In this document: positions 1-6,151 of the stretch, one piece after another
Layout of the letters: each line of letters starts with the position of its first letter
How positions within the stretch are numbered: the first letter of the stretch is position 1
NCBI GenBank assembly: GCA_031286185.1
Contig: JAITUS010000104.1
Coordinates: 1 to 6,153 of the forward strand
Reading direction: 5' to 3'
From: Rickettsiales bacterium
GTDB taxonomy: Bacteria; Pseudomonadota; Alphaproteobacteria; Rickettsiales; Anaplasmataceae
Length of the DNA: 6,153 bases
The notes under the pieces: model-generated
What the model saw: the letters and a program-made list of their open reading frames with translations, nothing else
What the model was told of the DNA's origin: nothing
Database searches by the model: none
Position numbers and translations under genes: made by a program

Positions 1-1
1 G

Positions 2-130
2 GTTGTTGAGAGACCCTTTGCTTGGTTAGAAAAATGCAGACGATTGTGGAAAAATTGCGAGCGGAAACTCAACACTAGCTTACAGATGATTGTTCTCTCC
101 TTCATTTCTCTCCTATTACAAAAATTTTAA
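2..130 (+). CDS. IS5-family transposase, C-terminal fragment (cut by window edge)
   Basis: Forty-two codons plus a TAA stop are visible, beginning VVERPFAWLEKCRRLWKN and ending LLLQKF. The VER-FAWL-RRL-K arrangement is the conserved C-terminal block of IS5/IS4-type DDE transposases, and its glutamate is the third acidic residue of the catalytic triad, which binds the metal for strand cleavage and transfer. The hydrophobic stretch after it (MIVLSFISLLL) matches the final helix of this family. The start lies outside the window, so whether the transposase is intact cannot be told. Many IS copies in Wolbachia are degenerate, but nothing in this segment is broken. Confidence 0.82.
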   Translation, partial: VVERPFAWLEKCRRLWKNCERKLNTSLQMIVLSFISLLLQKF

Positions 131-139
131 ACAGGTTCT
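124..139. repeat. Terminal inverted repeat (right end) of the IS5-family element
   Basis: The sequence attttaaacaggttct overlaps the end of the transposase gene and its stop. In reverse complement it has the AGAACCTGTTTAAAAT form I associate with ends of IS5/IS427-group elements. The minus-strand tail-protein frame becomes IRTCLKFL here, which is IS sequence and no longer tail protein. The partner repeat is outside the window, so this is inferred from one end only. Confidence 0.55.
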
Positions 140-391
140 AATTAGGTTGCTAAGCTTATATTTATCTTTACCTATGGGCTCAGCTCTTTGGAATTTTATT
201 ACCTCTTTTCCAACTAGCGCTAAATTTGAGGCTGTAATTGGGCTCATGACCGACAGCTTACCAAAACGCAGCACTACTATAATTCCCTCATTTGTAGATT
301 CCATTACATATCCGTAACTAGACTGCTCGTTTGTGCTTGCAATAGGTTTATAATCTTTATTGTCATACGAAACAAAGAGTGTCGCTCCTTT
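140..391 (-). pseudogene. Fragment 5 of the GTA tail gene: C-terminal region cut by the IS
   Basis: In the same frame past the TGA, 84 codons read KGATLFVSYDNKDYKPIAST and later MESTNEGIIVVLRFGKLSVM, then GKDKYKLSNLIR. In relatives the YELS-LLRGR motif follows, where the chain goes on for a few hundred residues more. Here the frame passes into the IS terminal repeat and ends in IS sequence. The ATG at 304 lies inside this fragment and has no ribosome binding site, so the piece should not be called as an independent small gene. Confidence 0.78.
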
Positions 392-766
392 TCAATTTCC
401 TTCCTCACCAGCTAAAATGAAGCTTGCAATATTGCCTTTAACATGCGGCAAATCAATCATTTCGACGACGGTTTTACTGATGTGAGAAGCAGGGTATTCT
501 TTAAGCATAAGTGATCTTGTCGAAGGGAAAGAAAGTTCATATATAGAGTAGTCATAACCAACCCCAATTATTTGAATGGACATGCTTTCAAATTTTGTCT
601 TTATAATCCTCACCATACGCTTTTTCTCGCCATCTGAAATTGTTATGACATCACTTGGCACAAGCCATGCATATTTTATCGGCAGCTTAAAACTGTATAT
701 ATTTCTCTCTTGCCACGAAGAATAAAGTAAAACTTCAGCTATATTTTGTGCCTCCCCTTCCTCCAT
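392..766 (-). pseudogene. Fragment 4 of the GTA tail gene: C-terminal tail domain
   Basis: Open from an ATG at 766 to TGA at 392-394, with 124 codons beginning MEEGEAQNIAEVLLYSSWQE. The shift from fragment 3 fits a single lost base near 768 (CAC TAATC ATG). Restoring one base would give an uninterrupted run such as KYH-LI-MEEGEA. The segment YSFKLPIKYAWLVPSDVITI is the conserved part of the C-terminal tail domain where these proteins have F-LP--Y--L-PGDV. The TGA sits in EEGN-stop-KGATLFVSYDN. Relatives have a conserved W-GA-L-S at this place, so TGA probably replaced TGG (Trp). Confidence 0.8.
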
Positions 767-768
767 GA

Positions 769-1653
769 TTAGTGGTATTTCACCGTTGCAGCATTGCCCT
801 GCCTTGGCAGTTCAGCATATTTCACGTCAATTGGATAACCAAAATTACGGTTAAAATAAACAACGCTGACCTTGCTGCTCAAATCCAGATGACTGGCGCT
901 CACAAGTTGTATTGGCTTTGAGCTGTGATTGAAAACAATTTCATCAACTGGTATTTCAGTTATAACTCCCCTGCCCTTTTGGGCAAATTTCAGCTTAGAA
1001 TCCCACTCAACAACATCAAAAAAATAGCAACTTTGCAGCATTTTTATCATTGAACGTATTGGCTGTTGATCGTTTATTACATACCCAGACAACAATCCTT
1101 TAACGTCGCTTGTATCAAATTGATCGCTTTTTAAACCCGCCTTTTGCAATAGATCAGGTAAAACGTCAGAAATATTAAGTTGTGAAATTTTTCCCTCAGT
1201 CCAATGCCCTGACTGCCAATTATGGCAGTCAGCCCACATATCACACAAATTGGGAAAATAAGGAAATGGCCTCGCATCCCATGCCCAGAGAAACATTTTT
1301 GCCACCATTTCTGAGTTTTGCCACTTTCTTAGCGTCCCTTCGATTGCAGTTTTCTGTGCAAGAAAGCTCACCTCACCGTTTGAATATCGCGGATATTTGC
1401 TCTCTATGCTGTTTTTATCAACAAACACATTTGGCTCATTAGTGCAGCCGTTCATACTGGGAAATCCATACTCGGTAAACCATATTTTTTTCATCTTTGG
1501 TTGCCATTTTGTTTTGCTGCCATCAGGATTTACGTGAGTTTCACTCCACCATTTCTCTATATTCTTCCACGCATATCTGCTGTCATTATACTTTACCTTC
1601 TCAGGGACACTTTTTGAGTAATCATAGAAATAATCATACCCAACTCCACTGTT
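769..1653 (-). pseudogene. Fragment 3 of the GTA tail gene: rest of TIM barrel and phage-tail_3-like region
   Basis: After the TAG the same frame continues as NSGVGYDYFYDYSKSVPEKV and stays open to TAA at 769-771; an internal ATG at 1494 is in this frame but is not a natural start. Landmarks are KKIWFTEYGFPSMNGCTNEP, then PNVFVDKNSIESKYP, FLWAWDARPFPYFP and DMWADCHNWQSGHWTEGK, all matching remembered RcGTA blocks (RFTEYGCP, NQPNVFLD, VWAWDARPWPYFP, GHWLTGR). The glutamate of FTEYG (codon 1471-1473) is the likely nucleophile position of the barrel and is kept. From about 1180 down (VLPDLLQKAGL, GYVINDQQPIRSMIKML) it reads as phage-tail_3-type sequence. The frame is lost at VKYH near 771. Confidence 0.84.
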
Positions 1654-2928
1654 CTAACCATTGATTACATCTTCCGCGGAATAGCCAAAAGGAGGCTCTG
1701 GGCCATCAGTGAGCGGGAAATAAGCATCTATGCCAATAACGTCGATATACTCTGAAGACCAAAGTTCATCCATATTATACCAACCATCATATGAATGATA
1801 TTCGCTCCAGTCGGCAGCGTAAGTTACGATTACTTCTTTCCCAAGCTGAAGTTTTATCTGCTTTGCAAGCTTAGCTAGCTCCATAACTGCAGGATAATTG
1901 CCTTTTGCATCTTTTACTCTGGTAAGCTGTGCAAATTCAGACCCGATGATAAATCCTTCTACTTTAGTCTGTTTAGCAATGCTCGCGTAATGTTCTATGA
2001 ATTTGTTATACTGACTCTTAAAAAAATCGCTTATATCTTCAGGAGTCCCGCTCAATTTTCCTCGCCACTCTTTGTTTTTTGTGTCGAGCAAGGGCATCGG
2101 ATAGAGCATTACCTTATAACCTCTGCTATGTAGCTCTTCTATACATCTTATTAGTGCTGCATCACTAACTGTGCCGCCATACCTTGGATTGCTATTATCA
2201 TCTTTTGAAATCAGCTGAGCATTATCTCTGGTAATACTTCCCACTTGCCAATCATCAGGCACTACTGCAGAATCGTCTTGAAACTCAACTGCAGGATATA
2301 TTTTACAATCCTTAATATTCAGATTATTCATAAACCAATTAATTACCACCGACACCCACTCAACATTTGGCAAACCTTCTTTTAATTGATCCAAAGAAAG
2401 CATCGCATCGCTCTTTTTAGTGTGATTATTGTGATTTACCCTTTGTGCCAGTCCATAGGGGATATATTGGCTACTGCTTATTCTTTCTCGCGCAATTTTC
2501 TTCTGTATTTTCGTATCATAAACAAGCTCCCCTGAACCTGGTATGATATTGATATTCCGAATACTCTCTGCTACTGAAAACCCACTGGACTTCAGTGCAG
2601 TTTGCACCTCAAATGTAAACACTGGAACGCGATTATTGTAGTCTGCTAGAGGAAAACCCTTGATGACTATATAAGATATTCCTCTGTAAACTGGTACATT
2701 CCCTTCACCTTCGATTGATGACATAAATGGATCAGGATTCTGGTCTTCTGTACCACGGTAAAAAGTATAATCTATTTCATCAAAACTAAGTGACGTTGTA
2801 TCCGCCCAGATTCTATTTAATTTTTCCACTTCTCCTTTGCAGATTGCAATTGCAAGCGTTGCATAGTAGCTATACGCAGCATTCATACCTCTTCCGGTTT
2901 TATTTTTGGTGATTATTACTTCCTCTTT
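1654..2928 (-). pseudogene. Fragment 2 of the GTA tail gene: tail domain and first part of the TIM barrel
   Basis: About 424 family-like codons run from KEEVIITKNKTGRG to the TAG at 1654-1656. The first half (YSYYATLAIAICKGEVEKLN, then RIWAD, YRGTEDQNPDP, PVYRGISYIVIKGFPLADYN) is typical phage/GTA tail-protein sequence. The second half, from about SDAMLSLDQL on, is the GTA TIM-barrel domain, with VIIGSEFAQLT-like and EYIDVIGIDAYFPLTDG motifs. The glutamate of GSEF (codon 1936-1938) is the expected acid/base residue of a glycoside hydrolase-like fold and is retained. A 440-codon open stretch (from 2976) without any stop is long for a dead gene and suggests recent decay. The first 16 codons of that open stretch (2976 to about 2929) are out-of-frame overlap with fragment 1. 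Confidence 0.82.
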
Positions 2929-3193
2929 AGATTGGCTGTGCCCAAATAATATTACCCGCAACGCGAGCAGTGCCATAGATAATTGGAATTGTTCTGCCGT
3001 AGGTTGAGGTTTGAACTTGCAGATTTTTCAGCCTTGCCCCATGCGTTACCTTTTGCTCGGCATCCAAACCAAAAATTGCATTATCGAGCTGTGCACCAAG
3101 AAGAGCACCGAGTTCTGAACCGATAATCTGGCCAATTGGACCAAAAATACTACCAGCTTGACCTAAAATTGATGATAAAATTATTATAGACAT
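2927..3193 (-). pseudogene. Fragment 1 of the GTA tail gene: N-terminal domain
   Basis: Open from ATG at 3193 to TAA at 2927-2929, encoding 88 residues. It starts MSIIILSSILGQAGSIFGPI and ends GNIIWAQPI. The glycine/alanine/leucine-rich start, followed by RLKNLQVQTSTYGRTIPIIY and then G-ARVAGNIIWA, fits the N-terminus of RcGTA gene 15-like proteins, which have a similar motif of the form RMRVAGQVIWA. The frame then breaks: after the codons for QPI an extra T on the coding strand (base 2929) creates the stop. Removing it would continue as KEEVIITKNK, the next fragment. An upstream ATG at 3274 would add 27 residues, but it lacks a ribosome binding site and the added residues do not look like this family. 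Confidence 0.82.
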
Positions 3194-3198
3194 ATAAT

Positions 3199-3205
3199 CC
3201 TCCTT
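3199..3205 (-). promoter_or_regulatory. Ribosome binding site of the GTA tail pseudogene
   Basis: The coding strand reads AAGGAGG, five bases before the ATG at 3191-3193. It is a full-strength Shine-Dalgarno at good spacing. It fixes the ancestral start and rejects the longer 3274 start. It also means the N-terminal fragment could still be translated if transcribed. Confidence 0.8.
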
Positions 3206-3279
3206 TTTGATGGATTTTTTTGGAATTGTTGAGCCAGTGTTACACACATGAACATTGTGATTTGATAGTGCCAAAACAG

Positions 3280-3318
3280 GGTGTCATGAAAGTAGCCCTA
3301 TGGTGCTGGAATGACACC
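3280..3318. repeat. Short inverted repeat (GGTGTCAT ... ATGACACC)
   Basis: Two perfect 8-base arms, 3280-3287 and 3311-3318, are separated by 23 bases. The right arm lies in GTGCTGGAATGACACCG, which resembles a small palindromic intergenic sequence that I recall as frequent in Wolbachia and related genomes (of the type TGTCATTCCAGTGC). It lies 87 bases upstream of the tail pseudogene start. It has no T-run after it on either strand, so a terminator role is not supported. Confidence 0.5.
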
Positions 3319-3510
3319 GTTTGTTGTAAAAACAAATGTTTGTTCATAAATTGCAACTAGCTATAAATATTAAGAAATTTACCAAATGAGAAAAAAGGCA
3401 AAGAAACCCCGAGTAGCGAGTTTTGACTCTATAATACTTTAAATTGGCGCTATAATAATTTACTGACGCTTAGTTTAAGCGCGATTTGGCTGAATGTAGA
3501 AAAAATGTAA
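3319..3510. other. Non-coding intergenic stretch with small palindromes, probable decayed or repeated DNA
   Basis: No credible gene on either strand. Visible structure: the palindrome AACAAA-TG-TTTGTT at 3331-3344; a hairpin CGCTTA-GTT-TAAGCG at 3467-3481; and the word CGCTATAAT at 3448-3456, repeated at 3523-3531 just beyond this stretch, in similar surroundings. The longest plus-strand start here, ATG at 3386, gives only 18 codons. The stretch may be a dispersed intergenic repeat of the genome, but one copy cannot show that. Confidence 0.4.
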
Positions 3511-3687
3511 AAGACATACAGCCGCTATAATTTAATACAATCCGCCAAAAAATACCCTGAGTTTTTACTGAATTTTGTCATTGAGCCTGAAGATCAAAAA
3601 CAAGTTTTGAGTCAGAAATACCCTTACTGTTATGATAATGAAGTTGAAAGAATTTGTCAAGTAGTTTTTGCATCTGTCTATTTTTGA
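3511..3687 (+). pseudogene. Unrecognised coding remnant, 3' end of a lost gene
   Basis: After a stop at 3508-3510 this frame stays open for 58 codons and ends with TGA at 3685-3687. It reads in part SAKKYPEFLLNFVIEPEDQK and ends ERICQVVFASVYF. The composition, with alternating acidic and aromatic residues and a hydrophobic end, looks like real protein. It has no ATG or other convincing start with a ribosome binding site in this frame. I therefore read it as the C-terminal stump of a gene whose front part was deleted. It overlaps the last codons of dnaG tail to tail. I do not recognise the family. It could also be a chance open stretch in AT-rich DNA. Confidence 0.4.
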
Positions 3688-5438
3688 ATAAACTCCATTT
3701 GCATTTCCTGTATACTATCCTCTATTTGCCTTATTTGCTCTATTAGTCTTTCCTCTAAGTCAAAATTACCGCCTAGCCTTGCTTTGATTTTTTCTTCTTG
3801 TAACACGGTTAATTCTTTCCGTAACACTATATTATTCCACACAATTTCTGCTGATTTCCTTTCGTTTAATTGGCTATTCAATACGCTAGTTTTTTCAAAT
3901 ATAAGCCTTACGGTTTCAATATTATTGAACTGCTCAAATTCTCGTAATAAAGCCTCTTTATTGAGTTCGCCTCCATTACTTGCCACATCAATTATGTGCC
4001 GTTGTAATTTTTTCATCTTGGCATTGGTAAACTCAAAATGAGAAAATTGCTCAAAAAATATAGGATGGTGTAAGATCTCGGGGAATTCTATTACTATACG
4101 CAGAATTATGGCTTGATTTTGCTCTGCTTCAATCAGCTCTGGAGATTTGCTGCGCAGATATTCACCTTTTGTTGCTCTAATTTTACTGTTAAAAATCTGC
4201 TTTTTGAAGCTTCTTCTTAGTTCACTGGCCTTATTGTAAAAATAATCTCTATAATACCTTCTAATACTGCTGTTACCGATAGCATTGACATATTCCATGA
4301 ACTTATGCTCAAGAACTGAATATTTTTCCGGAGCAAGGTTTTCGTAGCTTTGCAGGCTACTATTGACTATGTGATGCCATAAATATTCAGAATGCAGTTC
4401 TGTTGAACGATCAAGCGCAGAGAGTACGTCTTCTTTTTTATATTCCAGCTCATTGCATACATCGTATGGGTCTTTATCGCTCGGCAAAGTCACAAACTTT
4501 AATGTGTATCCAGGCTCCAATATTGGCAGAGCAAATTCCGCAACTCGGGTAGCGGCACGACGTCCAGCACTATCGCCATCCATACAGATGGAGATTTCTT
4601 TAGCAAATCTCCATAGATTTTTTATCTGCTCTGCAGAAATTGCAGTGCCAAGCGGGGCAACTGTATTGCTAATTCCCGCTTGATGTAGTGCTATTACATC
4701 CATATACCCTTCAACAACAAATATGTGTTGTTTTTTGCGTATTTCGCTTAAGGCAAGGTTTAGCCCGTATAAATTCTCCCTCTTTTTGAAGAGCTGACTC
4801 TCTGGGCTGTTTAAATACTTCGGCTGTTGCTCAGAGCTCAGTGCACGTCCGCCAAAACCAATAACTTTACCCGCGATGTTGTGTATAGGAAATATCAGCC
4901 GGTCATAGAAATAATCACGAGAATTCTTATTTATTAAGCCAACATCGATCAAAATTTTGTCTTCAATATCTGAGGAGTTTAAATATTCCTTCAAGCCAGA
5001 GCTTGGCGCATAACCTATCTTAAATTTATCTATGATTTCAGGCGAAATCTTGCGTTGCTTTAAATAGTCTATAACACCTTGATTTTTTTGTACAAACCAG
5101 TTTGCAGCTAAATTCAGCGTTGAAAACAGTTTGTCGCTTTCTTTGGTAATATTGAGGTTTTTAGGTAACTCAACACCTACAACTGATGCTAGCCTTTCCA
5201 ACGCTTCTTTAAAGCTTAAGCCCTCAGTTTGTGAAATAAACTCAAACACATCGCCATGAGCAGAACAGCTAAAACAGTGATACGATCCCCTAGTATTACT
5301 CACAAAAAAAGACGGCGTTTTTTCATTATGAAATGGGCAAAGTCCCACGAAATTATCTCCGCTTTTTGTCAGTCTGACTTTCTTACCTACTATGTCAGAT
5401 AGTAACAGTCTTGATTTTATAATATCTATGTAATCCAT
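3678..5438 (-). CDS. dnaG: DNA primase DnaG
   Basis: DnaG makes the short RNA primers for leading- and lagging-strand DNA synthesis at the replication fork, working with the DnaB helicase. The 586-residue product has normal family length (E. coli 581). The N-terminal CHC2 zinc ribbon is at about 34-58 (CPFH with C34 and H37, CFSC with C55 and C58). The primase core contains RLIFPIHNIAGKVIGFGGRA (180-199), the basic template-binding block. The TOPRIM catalytic domain has VVEGYMDV (E243, D247), APLGTA, and MDGDSAGRRA with metal-binding D287 and D289. The C-terminal part, from about 440, is helical and less conserved, as expected of the helicase-binding domain. The gene is intact. The ATG at 5438 gives the usual N-terminus (MDYIDIIKSRLLLSDIVG), although its ribosome binding site is weak (AAGTAAG directly before the ATG). 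No rpoD follows; the next minus-strand gene is the broken GTA tail gene after a gap of over 480 bases. Confidence 0.97.
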   Translation of the reverse strand: MDYIDIIKSRLLLSDIVGKKVRLTKSGDNFVGLCPFHNEKTPSFFVSNTRGSYHCFSCSAHGDVFEFISQTEGLSFKEALERLASVVGVELPKNLNITKESDKLFSTLNLAANWFVQKNQGVIDYLKQRKISPEIIDKFKIGYAPSSGLKEYLNSSDIEDKILIDVGLINKNSRDYFYDRLIFPIHNIAGKVIGFGGRALSSEQQPKYLNSPESQLFKKRENLYGLNLALSEIRKKQHIFVVEGYMDVIALHQAGISNTVAPLGTAISAEQIKNLWRFAKEISICMDGDSAGRRAATRVAEFALPILEPGYTLKFVTLPSDKDPYDVCNELEYKKEDVLSALDRSTELHSEYLWHHIVNSSLQSYENLAPEKYSVLEHKFMEYVNAIGNSSIRRYYRDYFYNKASELRRSFKKQIFNSKIRATKGEYLRSKSPELIEAEQNQAIILRIVIEFPEILHHPIFFEQFSHFEFTNAKMKKLQRHIIDVASNGGELNKEALLREFEQFNNIETVRLIFEKTSVLNSQLNERKSAEIVWNNIVLRKELTVLQEEKIKARLGGNFDLEERLIEQIRQIEDSIQEMQMEFIQK

Positions 5439-5461
5439 CTTACTTGTCGAATGAGTGGTAG

Positions 5462-5497
5462 GATAAAAATTATACAGAATTTATGCTGCCCTGACTC
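5462..5497 (-). promoter_or_regulatory. Probable sigma-70-type promoter of dnaG
   Basis: On the minus strand a perfect TATAAT lies at 5469-5474. A weak -35 match, GAGTCA (5492-5497, three of six consensus bases), is 17 bases upstream. Transcription would start near 5462, giving a leader of about 24 bases before the dnaG ATG at 5438. The perfect -10 box and short leader are convincing, although the AT-rich background lowers the weight of any single hexamer. Confidence 0.55.
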
Positions 5498-5549
5498 GAA
5501 ATTTATTTCAAGCTTCGAAACTTTTAAAAGATCAGGAGCACTAGGTGGC

Positions 5550-5568
5550 TTGACAGAGAGCTTAAAAT
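5550..5568 (+). promoter_or_regulatory. Possible rpiB promoter elements
   Basis: A perfect TTGACA lies at 5550-5555 in front of rpiB. The best -10-like word is TAAAAT (5563-5568), only 7 bases downstream, which is too close for the two to act together. At the normal 17-base spacing the sequence is TACCCA, which is poor. Either TAAAAT works with a poor -35, or TTGACA is chance. One of them probably marks rpiB transcription because dnaG points the other way and no plus-strand gene feeds into rpiB from the left. Confidence 0.25.
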
Positions 5569-5584
5569 AAATTACCCATGTTAG

Positions 5585-6151
5585 ATGCCTTTAAGTCATA
5601 GTTTCTTATATGCAGATGTAATATCAATTGCCTCAGACCATGCCGGTTATGAATTAAAATCAGAGATAAAACTTTACCTGGAAACCTTGGGTTATGCAGT
5701 GATAGATCGTGGCTGCACTGCTGAGCAAAAGAGTGTAGATTATCCAGACTATGCTGTCAAAGTTGTAGGAGATATAACAAATAAAAAAGCAAATTATGGG
5801 ATATTAATTTGCGGTACAGGCCTCGGTATGAGTACCGTAGCGAATCGTTTTGAAGGAATCTACGCCGCTTTATGTAATAGTGTTGAGATTGCAAAATTAG
5901 CTCGCGAACATGGCAACGCAAATGTACTGTGTCTTGGTGCAGGGTTTACTACAAGTGGATTAGCGAAAGGCATAGTCAAGCAATTCCTCGAAACAGAATT
6001 TTCGAAAGAGAGTAGACATAAAAAACGCCTTGATAAACTCAGCAATATAACTTCTTCTAGTAAGAAAAAAAAAACACAAACTTATAACGAAGATGGAGTA
6101 ACAAAATTCGCTAAAATGGGAAGAAAAAGGAGGGAAAAAAATGGCAAATAA
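5585..6151 (+). CDS. rpiB: Ribose-5-phosphate isomerase B
   Basis: RpiB interconverts ribose 5-phosphate and ribulose 5-phosphate in the non-oxidative pentose phosphate pathway, supplying ribose for nucleotides. The family signature is clear: IASDHAGYELK near residues 15-25 (D18, H19), VDYPDYA, then YGILICGTGLGMSTVANRF with the catalytic Cys76 and the GTG loop at 77-79, and LAREHGNANVLCLGAGF with His109. FLETEFSKESRHKKRLDKL is the normal end of the family, at about 152. The remaining 36 residues are unusual: very lysine-rich, encoded partly by a run of ten A bases (6065-6074) and by the ribosome binding site of the next gene, so the real or ancestral end may be earlier. The N-terminus is about 10 residues longer than the usual MKIAIASDHAG start. 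ATG 5585 is the only ATG in frame nearby and has no clear ribosome binding site. Confidence 0.94.
   Translation: MPLSHSFLYADVISIASDHAGYELKSEIKLYLETLGYAVIDRGCTAEQKSVDYPDYAVKVVGDITNKKANYGILICGTGLGMSTVANRFEGIYAALCNSVEIAKLAREHGNANVLCLGAGFTTSGLAKGIVKQFLETEFSKESRHKKRLDKLSNITSSSKKKKTQTYNEDGVTKFAKMGRKRREKNGK
6127..6134 (+). promoter_or_regulatory. Ribosome binding site of the next plus-strand gene
   Basis: AAGGAGGG, six bases before an ATG at 6141, is a near-perfect Shine-Dalgarno at ideal spacing. It lies inside the end of the rpiB reading frame, so translation of the next gene could be coupled to rpiB. Confidence 0.7.

Larger units (their letters stand above)
1..139 (+). mobile_element. Right end of an IS5-family insertion sequence
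   Basis: This is the 3' end of an insertion sequence whose rest lies left of the window. Two things mark it. The first is the C-terminal part of a DDE transposase ending at 130. The second is a terminal sequence (about 124-139, attttaaacaggttct) whose reverse complement, AGAACCTGTTTAAAAT, resembles ends I remember for IS5/IS427-type elements. The transposase stop is only about 9 bases from the element end, as is usual for compact IS elements. The minus-strand reading frame of the neighbouring tail-protein gene runs into this point and loses similarity exactly here, so the IS interrupts that gene. A CTAA at 138-141 could be the target-site duplication typical of the family, but the other copy is outside the window, so the exact boundary is uncertain by a few bases. 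Confidence 0.75.
140..3193 (-). pseudogene. GTA / phage tail-tip megatron protein (RcGTA gene 15 type, TIM-barrel), multiply broken
   Basis: When the broken frames are joined, this strand encodes about 1,017 residues of the large alphaproteobacterial GTA tail protein (glycoside hydrolase/phage tail family, also called host specificity or baseplate megatron protein). In an active particle it would sit at the tail tip and help penetrate the cell envelope. Order of parts: small-residue-rich N-terminal domain (about 2929-3193), linking tail domain (about 2400-2928), TIM barrel (about 1180-2400), phage-tail_3-like region (about 770-1180), C-terminal tail domain (about 140-766). Lesions seen: a frameshift near 2929 from one extra base, TAG at 1654-1656, a frameshift near 768, TGA at 392-394, and IS insertion near 139 that removes the remainder. 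Family members are typically around 1,200-1,300 residues, so roughly the last fifth is missing or lies beyond the IS. The start at 3193 follows a perfect ribosome binding site. It cannot make a full protein. Confidence 0.88.

Noticed and set aside
116..304. Independent small minus-strand gene of 62 codons
   Set aside because: It is in frame with, and continues, the tail protein after the TGA at 392-394. Its last codons are IS sequence and its ATG has no ribosome binding site.
90..317. Plus-strand 75-codon open frame across the IS end
   Set aside because: It crosses from IS sequence into the antisense of the tail pseudogene, whose minus-strand frame carries the family motifs. It is a shadow frame.
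1182..1442. Plus-strand 86-codon open frame
   Set aside because: It lies antisense to the clearly conserved TIM-barrel segment of the tail pseudogene and shows no family character.
392..1656. Stop-codon recoding or selenocysteine/pyrrolysine insertion at TGA 392-394 and TAG 1654-1656
   Set aside because: Two different stop codons occur together with two frameshifts and an IS insertion in one gene, which is plain decay. No insertion-element-like hairpin was evident by eye.
3194..3274. N-terminal extension of the tail gene from an ATG at 3274
   Set aside because: The extra 27 residues have no family character and no ribosome binding site, while the ATG at 3193 has a perfect AAGGAGG at five bases.
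3280..3318. Rho-independent terminator for dnaG or the tail gene
   Set aside because: The arms are only eight bases with a 23-base loop and no T-run follows on either strand.
4453..4683. Plus-strand open frames inside dnaG (also 3784-4041)
   Set aside because: They are antisense to intact, well conserved primase sequence and have no supporting start signals.
5860..6045. Minus-strand 61-codon frame inside rpiB
   Set aside because: It is the antisense of the conserved RpiB C-terminal part; no ribosome binding site or recognisable motif.
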